Source: Rhopalosiphum padi | Lineage: Eukaryota > Arthropoda > Insecta > Hemiptera > Aphididae | Reading direction: 5' to 3' | DNA length: 64,000 nt | NCBI RefSeq assembly: GCF_020882245.1 | Contig: NC_083598.1 | Coordinates: forward strand, 48,893,858 to 48,957,857 | Program-made: the position numbers and the translations under genes | In this document: positions 28,504 to 38,722 of the stretch, piece after piece | Numbering within the stretch: the stretch's first letter is position 1 | How the letters are laid out: each line of letters starts with the position of its first letter | Notes under the pieces: generated by a model | Told to the model about the DNA's origin: nothing | Databases searched by the model: none | The model's input: the letters and a program-made list of their open reading frames with translations, nothing else

Positions 28504-28509
28504 TTTATT
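28504..28509 (-). terminator. candidate poly(A) signal of the VPYPV gene
   Basis: TTTATT on the plus strand, i.e. AATAAA on the minus strand, about 80 nt beyond the TAA stop at 28588-28590. The stop codon region itself also carries an overlapping AATAAA. The spacing is reasonable for an insect 3' UTR. Confidence 0.5.
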
Positions 28510-28587
28510 AAAATATAATAATATGATATAGTATAGCTTTTATGAAAAGTGAATATTACAGTGTCGTGGTGAAAACATTTCGAAAAT

Positions 28588-30663
28588 TTATTTTTTCCCA
28601 ACATCAAGATTATCGGTCTGCTGAGACTCAACATTGGCTGATCCTCCAACAGAAACTTGTCGGGCTACTGTTTCAAAGTCGGACGATTCGTACTGAGGCG
28701 AAGACGATGATGCTATATATCCAGCTGTTGATGACGGGACAGGTGTTGAGGAACCGTAGAAAGACTGTTGCCCGAAACTATACGAGCCACTCTCCTTAGC
28801 TAGGCCTGATCCGGAATATTGAGATCTGATAAAGTCAGATCCAGCGTAATCAGATTCAGTCTGTCTAGATCCAGACACTAAGGAAGATTGGTAGTGGAGA
28901 TTGTCAGTGGCTGGAGCTATGGTCGATCCGAAACTATACGAGCCACTCTCCTTAGCTAGGCCAGATCCGGAATATTGAGATTTAATAAAGTCAGATCCAG
29001 CGTAATCAGATTCAGTCTGTCTAGATCCAGACACTAAGGAAGATTGGTAGAGGAGATTGTCAGTGGCTGGAGCTACGGTCGATCCGGAAGCATATGACTT
29101 ATACGATCCTTGCTGCACGACGATCGGTGACTGTTGATAATAATGGACAGTGGCAAAACGTTGAGCTGGTGTTTGAACGGGTACTGGGACCTTAACCTCG
29201 TACGGAACAGCTACAGGGTACGGAACCTTCTTTTCAACTGGATACGGTACTGGTCTGTCGACGTTCACGGGTACCCTGACCTGGACGGGGACTGGCACGT
29301 TAACTGGCACCTCGTATTTCACCGGATACGGGATACGTTTTTCAACGGGATATGGGACTGGCTTTTCGACTGGATACGGCACAGGTTTCTCAACAGCATA
29401 TGGAACTGGGCGTTCGACGGCAACAGGGTATGGCACAGGTTTTTCGACTGGATACGGGCGGTCGACATTAACACGAACTGGATAAGGTACTGGTTTCTCG
29501 ACCGCGTATGGCACTGGTTTTTCATATGGCACGCTTACCGGGTATGGCCGGTCAACGGGCACACGAACCTCGTATGGCACTGGTTTATCAACCGGATAGG
29601 GGACACGTTTCTCTACTTCAACTGGATACGGGCTCGGAACGGGCACAGCTCGGTCAACGTTTACACGAACTGCGTATGGAACATGTTTCTCAACAGTTAC
29701 TTGATATGGATGTGGAACGCGCACCAATACTGGATACGGGATGCGCTTTTCGATCTGGACGTAGTACGGTACTGGTACTTCTCGGTTGATGGTAATTTCA
29801 TGAGCTGGAGATGGTGCAGAGTATCCTCCGGACTGAGCGAAGGCACTTCCCTGAGAATACGTGAACTGAGAAGGATTGAACTGGGATCCAACCGTGGCAA
29901 AGGATTTAACTGCAACTTCTGGGCTAGAAGACAAACCACTAAACGCGAACGGTAAAGGAGTGGACTGAGACTCGACCACGAATGGAGCGGGAGTGGACTG
30001 AGAGTAGGATGTAGCGATGGACTTAAACGAGTTTTCCGGTGTGGATGATGAAGCGCTGTATTCTAATGGAGAAGGAGTGGGCTGGGATCCAAATGTGGAG
30101 AAAGGCTTAACTGAAACTACTGGAGAAGATGACGAATCACTAAACACGAATGGTGTAGGGGTGGACTGGGATTCGATGGCGAAAGTGGAAGGAGTAGAAT
30201 GGGAATAGAACGTGGCAATGGACTTAAACGAGTCCTCTGGTGCTGATGATGGACCACTGTATGTTAGTGGGGTTGGAGTAGATTGCACTGAGCTGAACTC
30301 AAACGATGAAGGAGAGGACTGAGTACTACCCGAGAACAAAGCTGGTGCAGACGATGAACCACTATACGCGAATGGTACAGGTGTAGACTGCAGCGATCTG
30401 AATATGAACGGGGCAGGGGTTGGTTGAGTTCCGTATTTAAATGGAGCTGGGGTAGACGAGAGGCCGAATGACTTGTCTCCGAACGAAAATGCGGAAGGAT
30501 GGGAGAAAGCCACATTCGTGTGACTATCGGTTGCAGACGCAAGATCGCCAAAGTTGTTCGACTTTTGGGATTCGGTTTTATGACATGGTTTGACGTTTTT
30601 TAGGTGTATGACATCTGCGATCGCACTGGATACAACAAAAAGTCCTAGGACGACTGCACGCAA
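28588..30663 (-). CDS. secreted proline-rich VPYPV-repeat protein, exon 2 (residues 7-697)
   Basis: Main coding exon of a two-exon gene; it starts after acceptor TTTTAG at 30664-30669 with a Leu TTG, not a Met, and ends at TAA (28588-28590). Joined to exon 1 it gives 697 residues: signal peptide 1-22 (cleavage probably after SSAIA), a Ser/Thr/Pro/Phe region about 75-285 built from STPxPF units, a block about 300-503 with some 19 PYPV-type units such as VPYPVEKP, and a Gly/Ser/Tyr C-terminus with two 52-residue repeats (533-637). The single Cys of exon 2 lies near residue 33; there is no chitin-binding RR motif or membrane helix after the signal. Such low-complexity VPYPV proteins occur in insect cuticle and extracellular matrix; from memory, Drosophila Vajk-type proteins are similar. 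A structural cuticle or gland-secretion role is inferred. Very sure it is a real gene, less sure of the function. Confidence 0.93.
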   Translation of the reverse strand: MRAVVLGLFVVSSAIADVIHLKNVKPCHKTESQKSNNFGDLASATDSHTNVAFSHPSAFSFGDKSFGLSSTPAPFKYGTQPTPAPFIFRSLQSTPVPFAYSGSSSAPALFSGSTQSSPSSFEFSSVQSTPTPLTYSGPSSAPEDSFKSIATFYSHSTPSTFAIESQSTPTPFVFSDSSSSPVVSVKPFSTFGSQPTPSPLEYSASSSTPENSFKSIATSYSQSTPAPFVVESQSTPLPFAFSGLSSSPEVAVKSFATVGSQFNPSQFTYSQGSAFAQSGGYSAPSPAHEITINREVPVPYYVQIEKRIPYPVLVRVPHPYQVTVEKHVPYAVRVNVDRAVPVPSPYPVEVEKRVPYPVDKPVPYEVRVPVDRPYPVSVPYEKPVPYAVEKPVPYPVRVNVDRPYPVEKPVPYPVAVERPVPYAVEKPVPYPVEKPVPYPVEKRIPYPVKYEVPVNVPVPVQVRVPVNVDRPVPYPVEKKVPYPVAVPYEVKVPVPVQTPAQRFATVHYYQQSPIVVQQGSYKSYASGSTVAPATDNLLYQSSLVSGSRQTESDYAGSDFIKSQYSGSGLAKESGSYSFGSTIAPATDNLHYQSSLVSGSRQTESDYAGSDFIRSQYSGSGLAKESGSYSFGQQSFYGSSTPVPSSTAGYIASSSSPQYESSDFETVARQVSVGGSANVESQQTDNLDVGKK
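28772..28927 (-). repeat. 156-bp coding tandem repeat, distal copy
   Basis: Copy nearer the stop codon of an exact-period 156-bp (52-codon) in-frame tandem duplication. It encodes APATDNLHYQSSLVSGSRQT and onward to GSYSFG. It differs from the adjacent copy by only about five bases, showing a recent duplication or ongoing gene conversion. Confidence 0.95.
28928..29083 (-). repeat. 156-bp coding tandem repeat, proximal copy
   Basis: Partner of the 28772-28927 unit. It encodes APATDNLLYQSSLVSGSRQT and onward to GSYSFG. The amino-acid differences between copies are conservative (V/I, L/H, K/R). Confidence 0.95.
29173..29784 (-). repeat. VPYPVEKP coding repeat array
   Basis: About 200 codons encoding imperfect PVPYPV, EK/ER and RVNVDRPYPV units (residues about 300-503). 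The unit length is irregular, so this is a diverged array rather than a clean tandem. On the opposite strand the repeat keeps a 273-codon frame open (29134-29955), a by-product of codon restriction. Confidence 0.9.
29878..30279 (-). repeat. older 201-bp (67-codon) tandem duplication
   Basis: Two units, 30079-30279 and 29878-30078, encode parallel series: TPTPLTYSGPSSAPEDSFKS versus TPSPLEYSASSSTPENSFKS, each continuing through SIAT, STP, ESQSTP, SSSP and a final GSQ. They align without gaps at a 67-residue period but have many substitutions, so this duplication is older than the 156-bp one. Confidence 0.85.
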
Positions 30664-32457
30664 CTAAAAGACAAAATTGTAGTTTAGCATAAGAGTAGAC
30701 ATTTGCATTCATTTTTATTTGAAAAAACAGTTTCAATTACGTCGGCTGATGAGTACACAGTGTATGTTATTGATTCATATTATACAGAAATCTTGGTTTT
30801 GAAAATACCTCTTAATTATTATTAACTGTTTTTAGGCTTATTTTATATTCTTAGTTAAAATTTCTCAAATATATTTCTGCAATATTATGACAACTTTTGA
30901 TAATTGAACAACTATAATTTTTTAAACTAAATTAATTATCATAATTATATTATATTTATAAAATGATTTTTAGGTAGACATATTTATGATTTTTGTCTAT
31001 TCGATTAAATAATAATAAAAAAATTATATTTATTTTTAATATTGAATAATTATACGAGTATAGTACCTTCTTTCCGTCTATTATTATTTTAATTTTTCAA
31101 TCTTTAATTTAATGGTATATTTAATTATTTTAAGAATGATATTAAGATTTGAAATTACAAACTGAAAATGTACCAAATACGTAATATGGTTAAATAAATC
31201 ATATTGTTTTTGATAAAATAGATCTATAAAGTTTAATTAAATCAAATTTTAGCATTATAAATATTTATAAGTATTTTGTTAACAAATATAATTTTGAGAT
31301 AAGTTTGTAAAATAAATATTTTAAATAATTGAAAAATAAATTATTTTAAGCTTTTGATTTCAAAATATTAAACATTTATGAAAAATATAAATAATAAGTA
31401 CACGTGGAATTAAAATTAATTCATACTAATAAATAATGTCATTAACGAGCTACATAAGATTAAAGACGAATCAAACATAATATTTATTTATTTATTATTA
31501 TTTAATAATAGTTTCCTATAGTTAATATTGTATATTATTGTATATTTGTTTATTACTTAAATACGAAAAAAAAAAATAGACCTCTGTGAAACAATCGTGT
31601 AAATTGGCCCACGAAGTATACTTATTGTTTGATAATAAAATGTAAACAAGTACCTAACTAAATAATATATTACTATGATTGTAAATGTAATTCCCTAAAA
31701 GACCACGAAAAGGCTTTTATGCCCTTAAGATTTAAAATACCGTAGATATAAAATGCTCTTATTTTTTTTTTGTTATAAGAACTTTTAACATCAAAAAATA
31801 TATTTTTTTAAATTAAAAAAATAATTGCAAGAATGCATAATTTCAATTAATTTTAATCTGTATAATGTAATTTTTCATCGCCACTCATGATCTTGATTTT
31901 TTCGTCAAAAAATTACGATTGATAAATAATATTATTTTGTTTGGTTAAAATTTTATTTTAGCGTGTTACACAGTTACTTTTTGAAAAAAAATAATTAAAA
32001 AACCTTGATTTCAGTATTAGAATGTTCTAAAATTTTCAAAATTTTCAATTTTTATTAAAAAATACATAAAACGTATATATTATATTATAAATCAAACATT
32101 GTTTAATTTTGGTAAACAAAACAAAGTACTTTAGAATCCCAACCTTATATATTATGTATTATCATATTGTATTTAAAATTAATCCATTTTCATAATGATA
32201 TAATCACAATGTATTATATGAAAATAATAATAACTATATTTCATACGTTTAATTTAATGGTTTTTTTTTTTTTTTTTTTTTTAGATAAAAGGGAAACGAA
32301 ATATTTTTCGTTCGTTGCCGTCCATTTGGTCGGTGTATCATCTCTCAAGAGTTTTCAGAAACAAAAATCGGCAAAGCGTCCAATAATTGAGTAAGTAAAT
32401 ATTACAACTAAAATAATAAGTATAGACAGTACAGTAAAGTTATAGTGTAATACTCAC
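30664..32457 (-). other. intron 1 of the VPYPV gene (1794 bp)
   Basis: Donor GTGAGT (32457 downward) and acceptor TTTTAG (30669-30664) bracket a phase-0 intron placed inside the signal peptide after codon 6, a layout common in insect cuticle genes. The intron is extremely AT-rich and includes T22 at 32261-32282. No nested gene was seen. Confidence 0.85.
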
Positions 32458-32475
32458 CACAATCGTGGTAGCCAT
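32458..32475 (-). CDS. secreted VPYPV-repeat protein, exon 1 (residues 1-6)
   Basis: ATG at 32475-32473 opens MATTIV, then the donor GTGAGT follows immediately. Splicing in phase 0 to exon 2 yields MATTIV-LRAVVLGLFVVSS, a textbook signal peptide: short polar start, hydrophobic core and small residues (SSAIA) before Asp23. Without this 18-nt exon the downstream frame has no Met start. The ATG context (TCACGATGG) has a G at +4. A TATA box and TCAG initiator sit at the right distance upstream. Confidence 0.88.
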
Positions 32476-32571
32476 CGTGAAATTGGCTGTCGACGTGTTC
32501 GCTCGTCGATCGAGTCGCTGCAGTTACCAACTACAACTGCTGCAAGACGACGATAATAGTGCACTGTACTC

Positions 32572-32599
32572 TGACGATTATCGCGTTTTACTATATATA
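32572..32599 (-). promoter_or_regulatory. core promoter (TATA box plus initiator) of the VPYPV gene
   Basis: On the minus strand TATATATA occupies 32599-32592, and a TCAG initiator places the probable +1 A at 32572, 27 nt downstream of the first T. This gives a 5' UTR of about 96 nt before the ATG at 32475. Position and spacing match a focused TATA-dependent promoter, typical of highly expressed, stage-specific cuticle genes. Confidence 0.65.
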
Positions 32600-32609
32600 T
32601 AATATCTTC

Positions 32610-35159
32610 AGAAGTTTTAGCGCATCTTTTCATATTGTCTCCCGAAAACCAGTAATTCGAGATGGGAGAGTGTTAATTTTTTTTTTAATTCTCGACGAAT
32701 CTTTTATAGGTTATAATAATAATAATATTATAATGTTGATACAAAAAAGATAAACTTTTATTACTTGTCGTTTTCTTTATCATCTTCAGTTGTTTTTGAA
32801 ACTATATTTGTACATAATTTAAACTCATTACTATACAAACATTATATTTATATTTTATATATATTATACATATATGTTTTCAGTTTATCAATTTTTTAAA
32901 CTTTTTTTGATTTTTGATGTATAAAATCGAATAAAATATTTATAGTTTATAATTGGTTATATTTTCAAAATATGTAAAATTTAATTTATAAAAACCAAAA
33001 CTAATTATTATCTTGAGGTATTTACGTACTTATCAAAAATCCAAGAAAAATATTCAGCCTAGGATATGGAATTAAAAATATTGTAGAGTATAGTATAGCA
33101 TATTTTTCAAAAATGTTTTGTACTAATAATTTAAAATTATGTAAAATAATAAATGTTTTTAAAAACATTAACATTCACTGAGAAAATGGACTGTTTAATG
33201 ATAACGGCATAAAATAACCAATTTGTTTATAACGTAATACGCGCAATAATACCACGTAATACCACATCACAATTTTCTTAAACATTTTCTAAAAATGAGA
33301 TGGTAAGAAAAAGAAGCTTATAAAAAAATACGAATACAATCGATCCATTATTTTGCTATAAATATTATTACGATTGTTTTCTTCATTTATGTAATTCATG
33401 TTTTTTTATTTTACCAAAAACCGGTTGTTCACACTATTTTAACTCGGTTACGTCTCTTGAAATGTTGCATAGTCCGACACGCCACTGTACCGTAAGTTTC
33501 GCGTTTCAATCCTGTTGACCTTCCTTGATATCCGAACGTTCTACGACTATATTATATCATATTACACCAATTTAATATTATTAATTAAAATAATGATGAA
33601 CAGTGTAATTTTCTACATTCACACCTATAGCATGGCCTAGATTGATAATCAATGCATTCGTCGCTATATTTTTTTTTTTTTACTAAATTATGTGCTTCTG
33701 CTGTTGTACTTTATTGATTTAGATAGTTCCATTTATTGTCTGATAACTTATTTATGACGTTAGTTATCGTCATAATTATTAAAGATTTCATATCAAATTT
33801 TAATAAAATGAATAAAAAGTTATGTTTTGTATAAATACACAAAGAAATTTTAAAGAAAATAATTTTTCAATATTTTTTGTGTTTAATATTTTAAATTATT
33901 TATGCTCGTGTTTTAAACAGAACATATTTGTAAGTAGATTAGACATCATTTTTCAAATTTCAATATAATAAAATAATAATATAATATTTCCTATTGCTTT
34001 AAAATGATATAAGGTCAGTTTTTTTGTGTTTGACATTATCATATACATAATAATTACGCCTACCATCGATCGTTTATTCACTTACCCATTTTTTGTTGCG
34101 CTGCAATTCGAATACGAACGCAGTTCTACAAAGGATTTTATCTTTTACTTTTAAGAGTTGACTTTTTGTGTACACACCCCATTACACACATCACACTACT
34201 GCGCCATAAAAATGCGTTGGAACATCTCGAGATTTTTCTTCGAGCTCTCGACTCGCTGCATTTTTATAATATTTAATATTTCGAAAACGCCGTGATCGTA
34301 TTATAAAATAAATATATATGTAAACTTACTTTTTTTCGACGTGAAACGAGTTGCGGTGCCGAACACTGCACTTTTTCGCACAAACATGCACAAGTCAAAT
34401 GCAAATAAATGTCGTTTAAGGGACCTCCATCACAGTTTTGGTAAAAAACTACTCATTAAAATCCTACAAACTGTAGGAAGTAACAGCCTGCCGATTACAA
34501 TTATTTTGAAAAAAAAATCAAAATCTCTATACCATATACGAGTGAACAAGAAGTTGTATTTTTATTTTCCCGTTTGAAAATGTATGTAAAATATAATATG
34601 ATTTAAAAATTAAAACGTTTAAAGAATGTTAAGGTACAATATACTTGATTATTTAAAAGTAATTAAAACACAATTTTCTCCGGTTGTCCCCTTGTAAATA
34701 CTACAAATAACTCAAATAATTTTACAGAATGGTAATTGGAAATAAAGTAGGTACTATTGATGTAATTAGGTAGAATCGTCAAATAATTGAGTGAAGAATA
34801 AAACATTTTCGGTCACAAAATATATTGTCCACGTGTATAATAGACTTCCATATCTTTACTAATAGCATAACCAACATACATAATAATATAATATAATCGT
34901 ATATTATATAGAATATATATTTATTATTTTATTAATATGTTTTTAAAATAAAACAAAAATTAATTTACATTCTTTGATTTAACAAAGTATTTTCCTGCCT
35001 GGTGATGAAGAGGTTTAGACACGGAGTTCACCCTTCTCGGTATGTCAATGATATTTACTACACCCATACTAATGATCATTTATCGGGAATACATCGACAT
35101 AAGAAGTTCATAGAATATAACTTGGAATATATATTAGAGGCGACTTACAAGGTTTTTTA
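32610..35159. other. upstream flank of the VPYPV gene, non-coding
   Basis: AT-rich sequence with no supported gene. A GC-balanced patch at 34080-34480 has short frames on both strands, the longest about 78 codons plus strand (34341-34577) from a non-ATG start, without recognisable domains. Regulatory elements for the minus-strand gene are expected here, but none is identifiable by eye. Confidence 0.5.
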
Positions 35160-35715
35160 GGGTCAGTTGTAACACAATTGTTTCTACTTGAGATTAAACA
35201 AACTTGACTTAGAATTTGCCATATTGTTCAATGGTACCTTAAACTACGGACAGTTAAAATAGGTTTATCAAAGCAATCAGTGGACTTATAGTTTATTGGA
35301 ATACAATAAAATAAAATAGCAAATAGTGCATAAGTTATGTAGAACTAGTGAATTGTTTAAACTATAAAATATTATCCTTACAAATTAAATGATTTACTGC
35401 ATAATGTTTACATTTTAGCGCTATTTAATATTTTAATATATAAATAGGTACTATATTCGTAATTATTTAATTGTCACTAAAGAAATTGTTTTAACACAAA
35501 TTATTAGTATTATATTATATCAAAATATATGGATCTATGGTAAAAGTATTGCAAAACCTAGTTTAAACTATCAATATCAGTGGTTTAACAAAACTTGCTT
35601 TTAAACTAGGTTTAAGTGTTAAACTAGTCTTGTAAAACATATGTCTTGGTCTTAAACCGAGTTTAAGAAAAATCTAGTTTAAACTTAGTTTAAACTATTT
35701 TAGTACAACTGGCCC
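35160..35715. mobile_element. non-autonomous TIR element (MITE-like), 556 bp
   Basis: The left end GGGTCAGTTGTA (35160-35171) and right end TACAACTGGCCC (35704-35715) are inverted repeats with one mismatch over 12 bp. The interior is non-coding. The right third (35555-35697) carries repeated CTAGTTTAAAC-type motifs in both orientations. The left flank ends TTA and the right flank starts AAA, so a TTA/TAA target-site duplication is possible but not shown. A PIF/Harbinger-like origin is a guess. Confidence 0.55.
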
Positions 35716-38630
35716 AAAGTGGTATGTGTAAAAATATAACAAAACGTGTTAGATATTCGATTGGTGCGCATATACCTACGCTACACTCACGATCCGTTTT
35801 TTTATACTATTGTCACTACCAGAACTCGATATGTAAATGTATGTTACGTCGTTTTTGATTTATTCAGACGCTTTATGTATTATTATTACTAGTATATAGC
35901 AGTTTAGCCGAAGTCAGCAAACAATTCGCGTGGATGAAATATTTTCTCTCTCTATAATGTGCTACATTGCTAGATTTTTTTTTCAAGATTACCTTACAAT
36001 TCTTTAAGACACACATTTTTGTCGTACACAACACAATTCATTTTTTTTTTAAATACTGTTACGACTAGTGTCGCTCTACCTCTAAAAATTAAATGTTTAT
36101 ATTTATTTTCAACATAATCCCTGTGTTGTTATTACTATTATTATTATTATTATTATTATAGCGGTAAAGAACGACAACATTTTGTTCAAATAGATCATAA
36201 AAATTCTCTAAGCAGCACACTATCATTAATTTAAAAAAAATGATTTCGATACTCTTTGAGTTAAGTCTTTTTTTATATGAGTATTAATAAATAACTATAA
36301 AATTTTAAAAATAACAATAAAACCAAATCATAAATTCCCTAAATAGTTCATTTTTATATCATACTGACATTATTTGATCATTAGAAATATTATTTTAAGT
36401 ATTATATTTTAATGATCTAAATATCGTTGTACACCACAAAATTATGCTACTAAGTTTTATAGGTTAATGGTAGTTTGACATGTATAACATTAAAATATCG
36501 ACTTTACTCGTATATTTTCCTCATTTTTTTGGTTATTTTTGTATACAATGCTTTACATTTTTATATTGTTCTACATTAATAAACGGGTTTCTACATTAAT
36601 CAACTCTCAAAAATCGAAAATATTAGTTTTCACAATAACTATAGTGATTATATTAATAAGATTTCGTATAGACAAAAATACATAACATTTTATTATGTTT
36701 TATGTATTATTTTAGTTTTATTAAATCTTCTAACAACGTTTTCCTTAAATATGTTTATATATTTTCGCGGATCAATAATTCAAATTTAATTGCAAACGAA
36801 ATTTTATTATAATGATCGATTATCATTATAATTTGTATCAGCATTAGTATATTAGTGAAAATAGATGAAGGATCAATCGATGTCGGTCTTATTAAAAAGT
36901 ATTTATAACACGTATCCATAAACTACTATGACATACTATATGCAAACTGTACCACTGTGCATACAATATAATATGCACTTAAAAATTACCAAACATTATT
37001 GTTATCACTTGAAATTTTTAAAATAATTATTTTTAACAATGTGGATTATTTTTATTGATTTATATACATTAATATGATTATCACTTTATTGTTTTTCTTT
37101 TAGCTGGTAGGTATACGTAATAATTATACGTTTTGGAAAATGAAGGTATTTTTTTTCTTTGACTTGTTTATTTGGTGGTATTTGACATAAATAAAATTCC
37201 ATCATCTTCAAAATTAATTTTCCTCCTTGGAATTTTATTTTTTTTCGTCTTAATACTGATAAAAGAAACTTAAATATTTTTAAAGTCTTTAATATTTTCC
37301 AAGTTTTTGAAAAACTACCTAAATTATTTTTAACTTGGTTATCCAATATTTTACCGACTATAATTCGATAGTCACAATAAATGAACGAACTGATTACATA
37401 CGATTTAACATATTATCATATTGTCATACTGTATGGTATAACATAACATAATACAATAATATGACGGTTTTATAATTTTGTGGAAAGTAAAACAGTATTT
37501 AGATTACACATACAACATCAAAAAATAGCATCATATAAACAAACGACAGTAATTATATAAATATTATCATATTCGATTCCATTACTTTAATCAAAAATAG
37601 ATTTAAATGTAAGATCCCACGTAAATATTTGTTTATAGGTATACCTAATGATGCAATTTTAAATGTATATTATTTACTTCCAAATGAAACTCTTTCAACT
37701 ATAATATTTAAATGAAAATGTTAAGATTAATATTTATATTGTAGCAACAGCGATAATATAATTATTTTTATAATAATATGTAAATACGTGAAAAAAAATG
37801 TAATAGTTTAAAATTACTTTATTCAATGATGACATTTTGTATTTCTTTTTTTACCCCAATTCATAATTATTATATTATAGACTAAAATACCGTAAAAATA
37901 TAGTGTCTAAATGACGTGTCACTCTACAAACAGAGTTTTATGTTGGCCTATGTATGAATTGATATTATAGAAATAATATTTTCACAGCTATATTATTTGC
38001 GCCGATCATACCGTTTTAGTCATTCGGAATGAATCGTAGCATATAAAAGATAGTCAAAAGTACACTTTCTTTTTAACGGTTTTTATTCTATTCGAAGAAT
38101 TCGTCCACATGTCGCTTTTCACTTTTTGTTCGAGTCGACTATAAAACAATTACAACAGAATACACGTATATACTCGTAAATATTTCTTGTTATTATTATA
38201 CACGTTTTAAAGCACTGGTATATATAAATAGATGGCACCTATTCCATCACATGCTGTATTAATGATGCTGACGTAATAACTGAATTTAAATCATTATTGA
38301 CATTTTTTTTTTTGACAACGCCGCAAATATATAGGTAATACGCACGTTATTATAACATCGGATCAATTATGATATCTTACGAATTTAAATTCACATAATT
38401 TAATACTGACTTGTACATTCCATTCAATATACATAACACGCTATTAATGATAATATATTATGGATTATTTAGTTATATACTTATATTACGGTCTATGATA
38501 TCTTGACATTTTCACGTGTTCTTGTTGCGTTGCCAAATAAAATATTCTTATTAACAAATAAAATGTACTGATTTTTTTTTCATTTAATCGATTATTAAAC
38601 TATAACGGTAATTTTAAAACTACAATTTAA
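35716..38630. other. AT-rich non-coding stretch
   Basis: No gene seen. It contains an ATT microsatellite (36130-36160) and chance ORFs only, for example an 86-codon Lys/Phe-rich minus-strand frame at 37086-37346. Confidence 0.55.
36130..36160. repeat. (ATT)n microsatellite
   Basis: About ten ATT units with one interruption near the start. Confidence 0.93.
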
Positions 38631-38722
38631 TATATAAGGTGTAACAAGACTATTTTACAAACTTCCATTACAAATACTTCTACATATATTTGTTAAATTA
38701 TCCTGATACACCCTGTATATAT
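38631..38722. mobile_element. 92-bp short inverted-repeat element
   Basis: The left arm TATATAAGGTGTAACAAGAC and the reverse complement of the right arm, TATATACAGGGTGTATCAGG, match over about 28 bp with a few mismatches and small gaps. ACAGGGTGT-type ends are seen in several insect short interspersed repeats. It probably folds as a hairpin. The family is not identified. Confidence 0.5.

Noticed and set aside
29134..29955. 273-codon plus-strand ORF opposite the VPYPV array (Trp/Asn/Arg-rich)
   Set aside because: It mirrors the repetitive codons of the real minus-strand gene, has no promoter or splice context, and its composition follows from complementing Pro/Val/Tyr codons.
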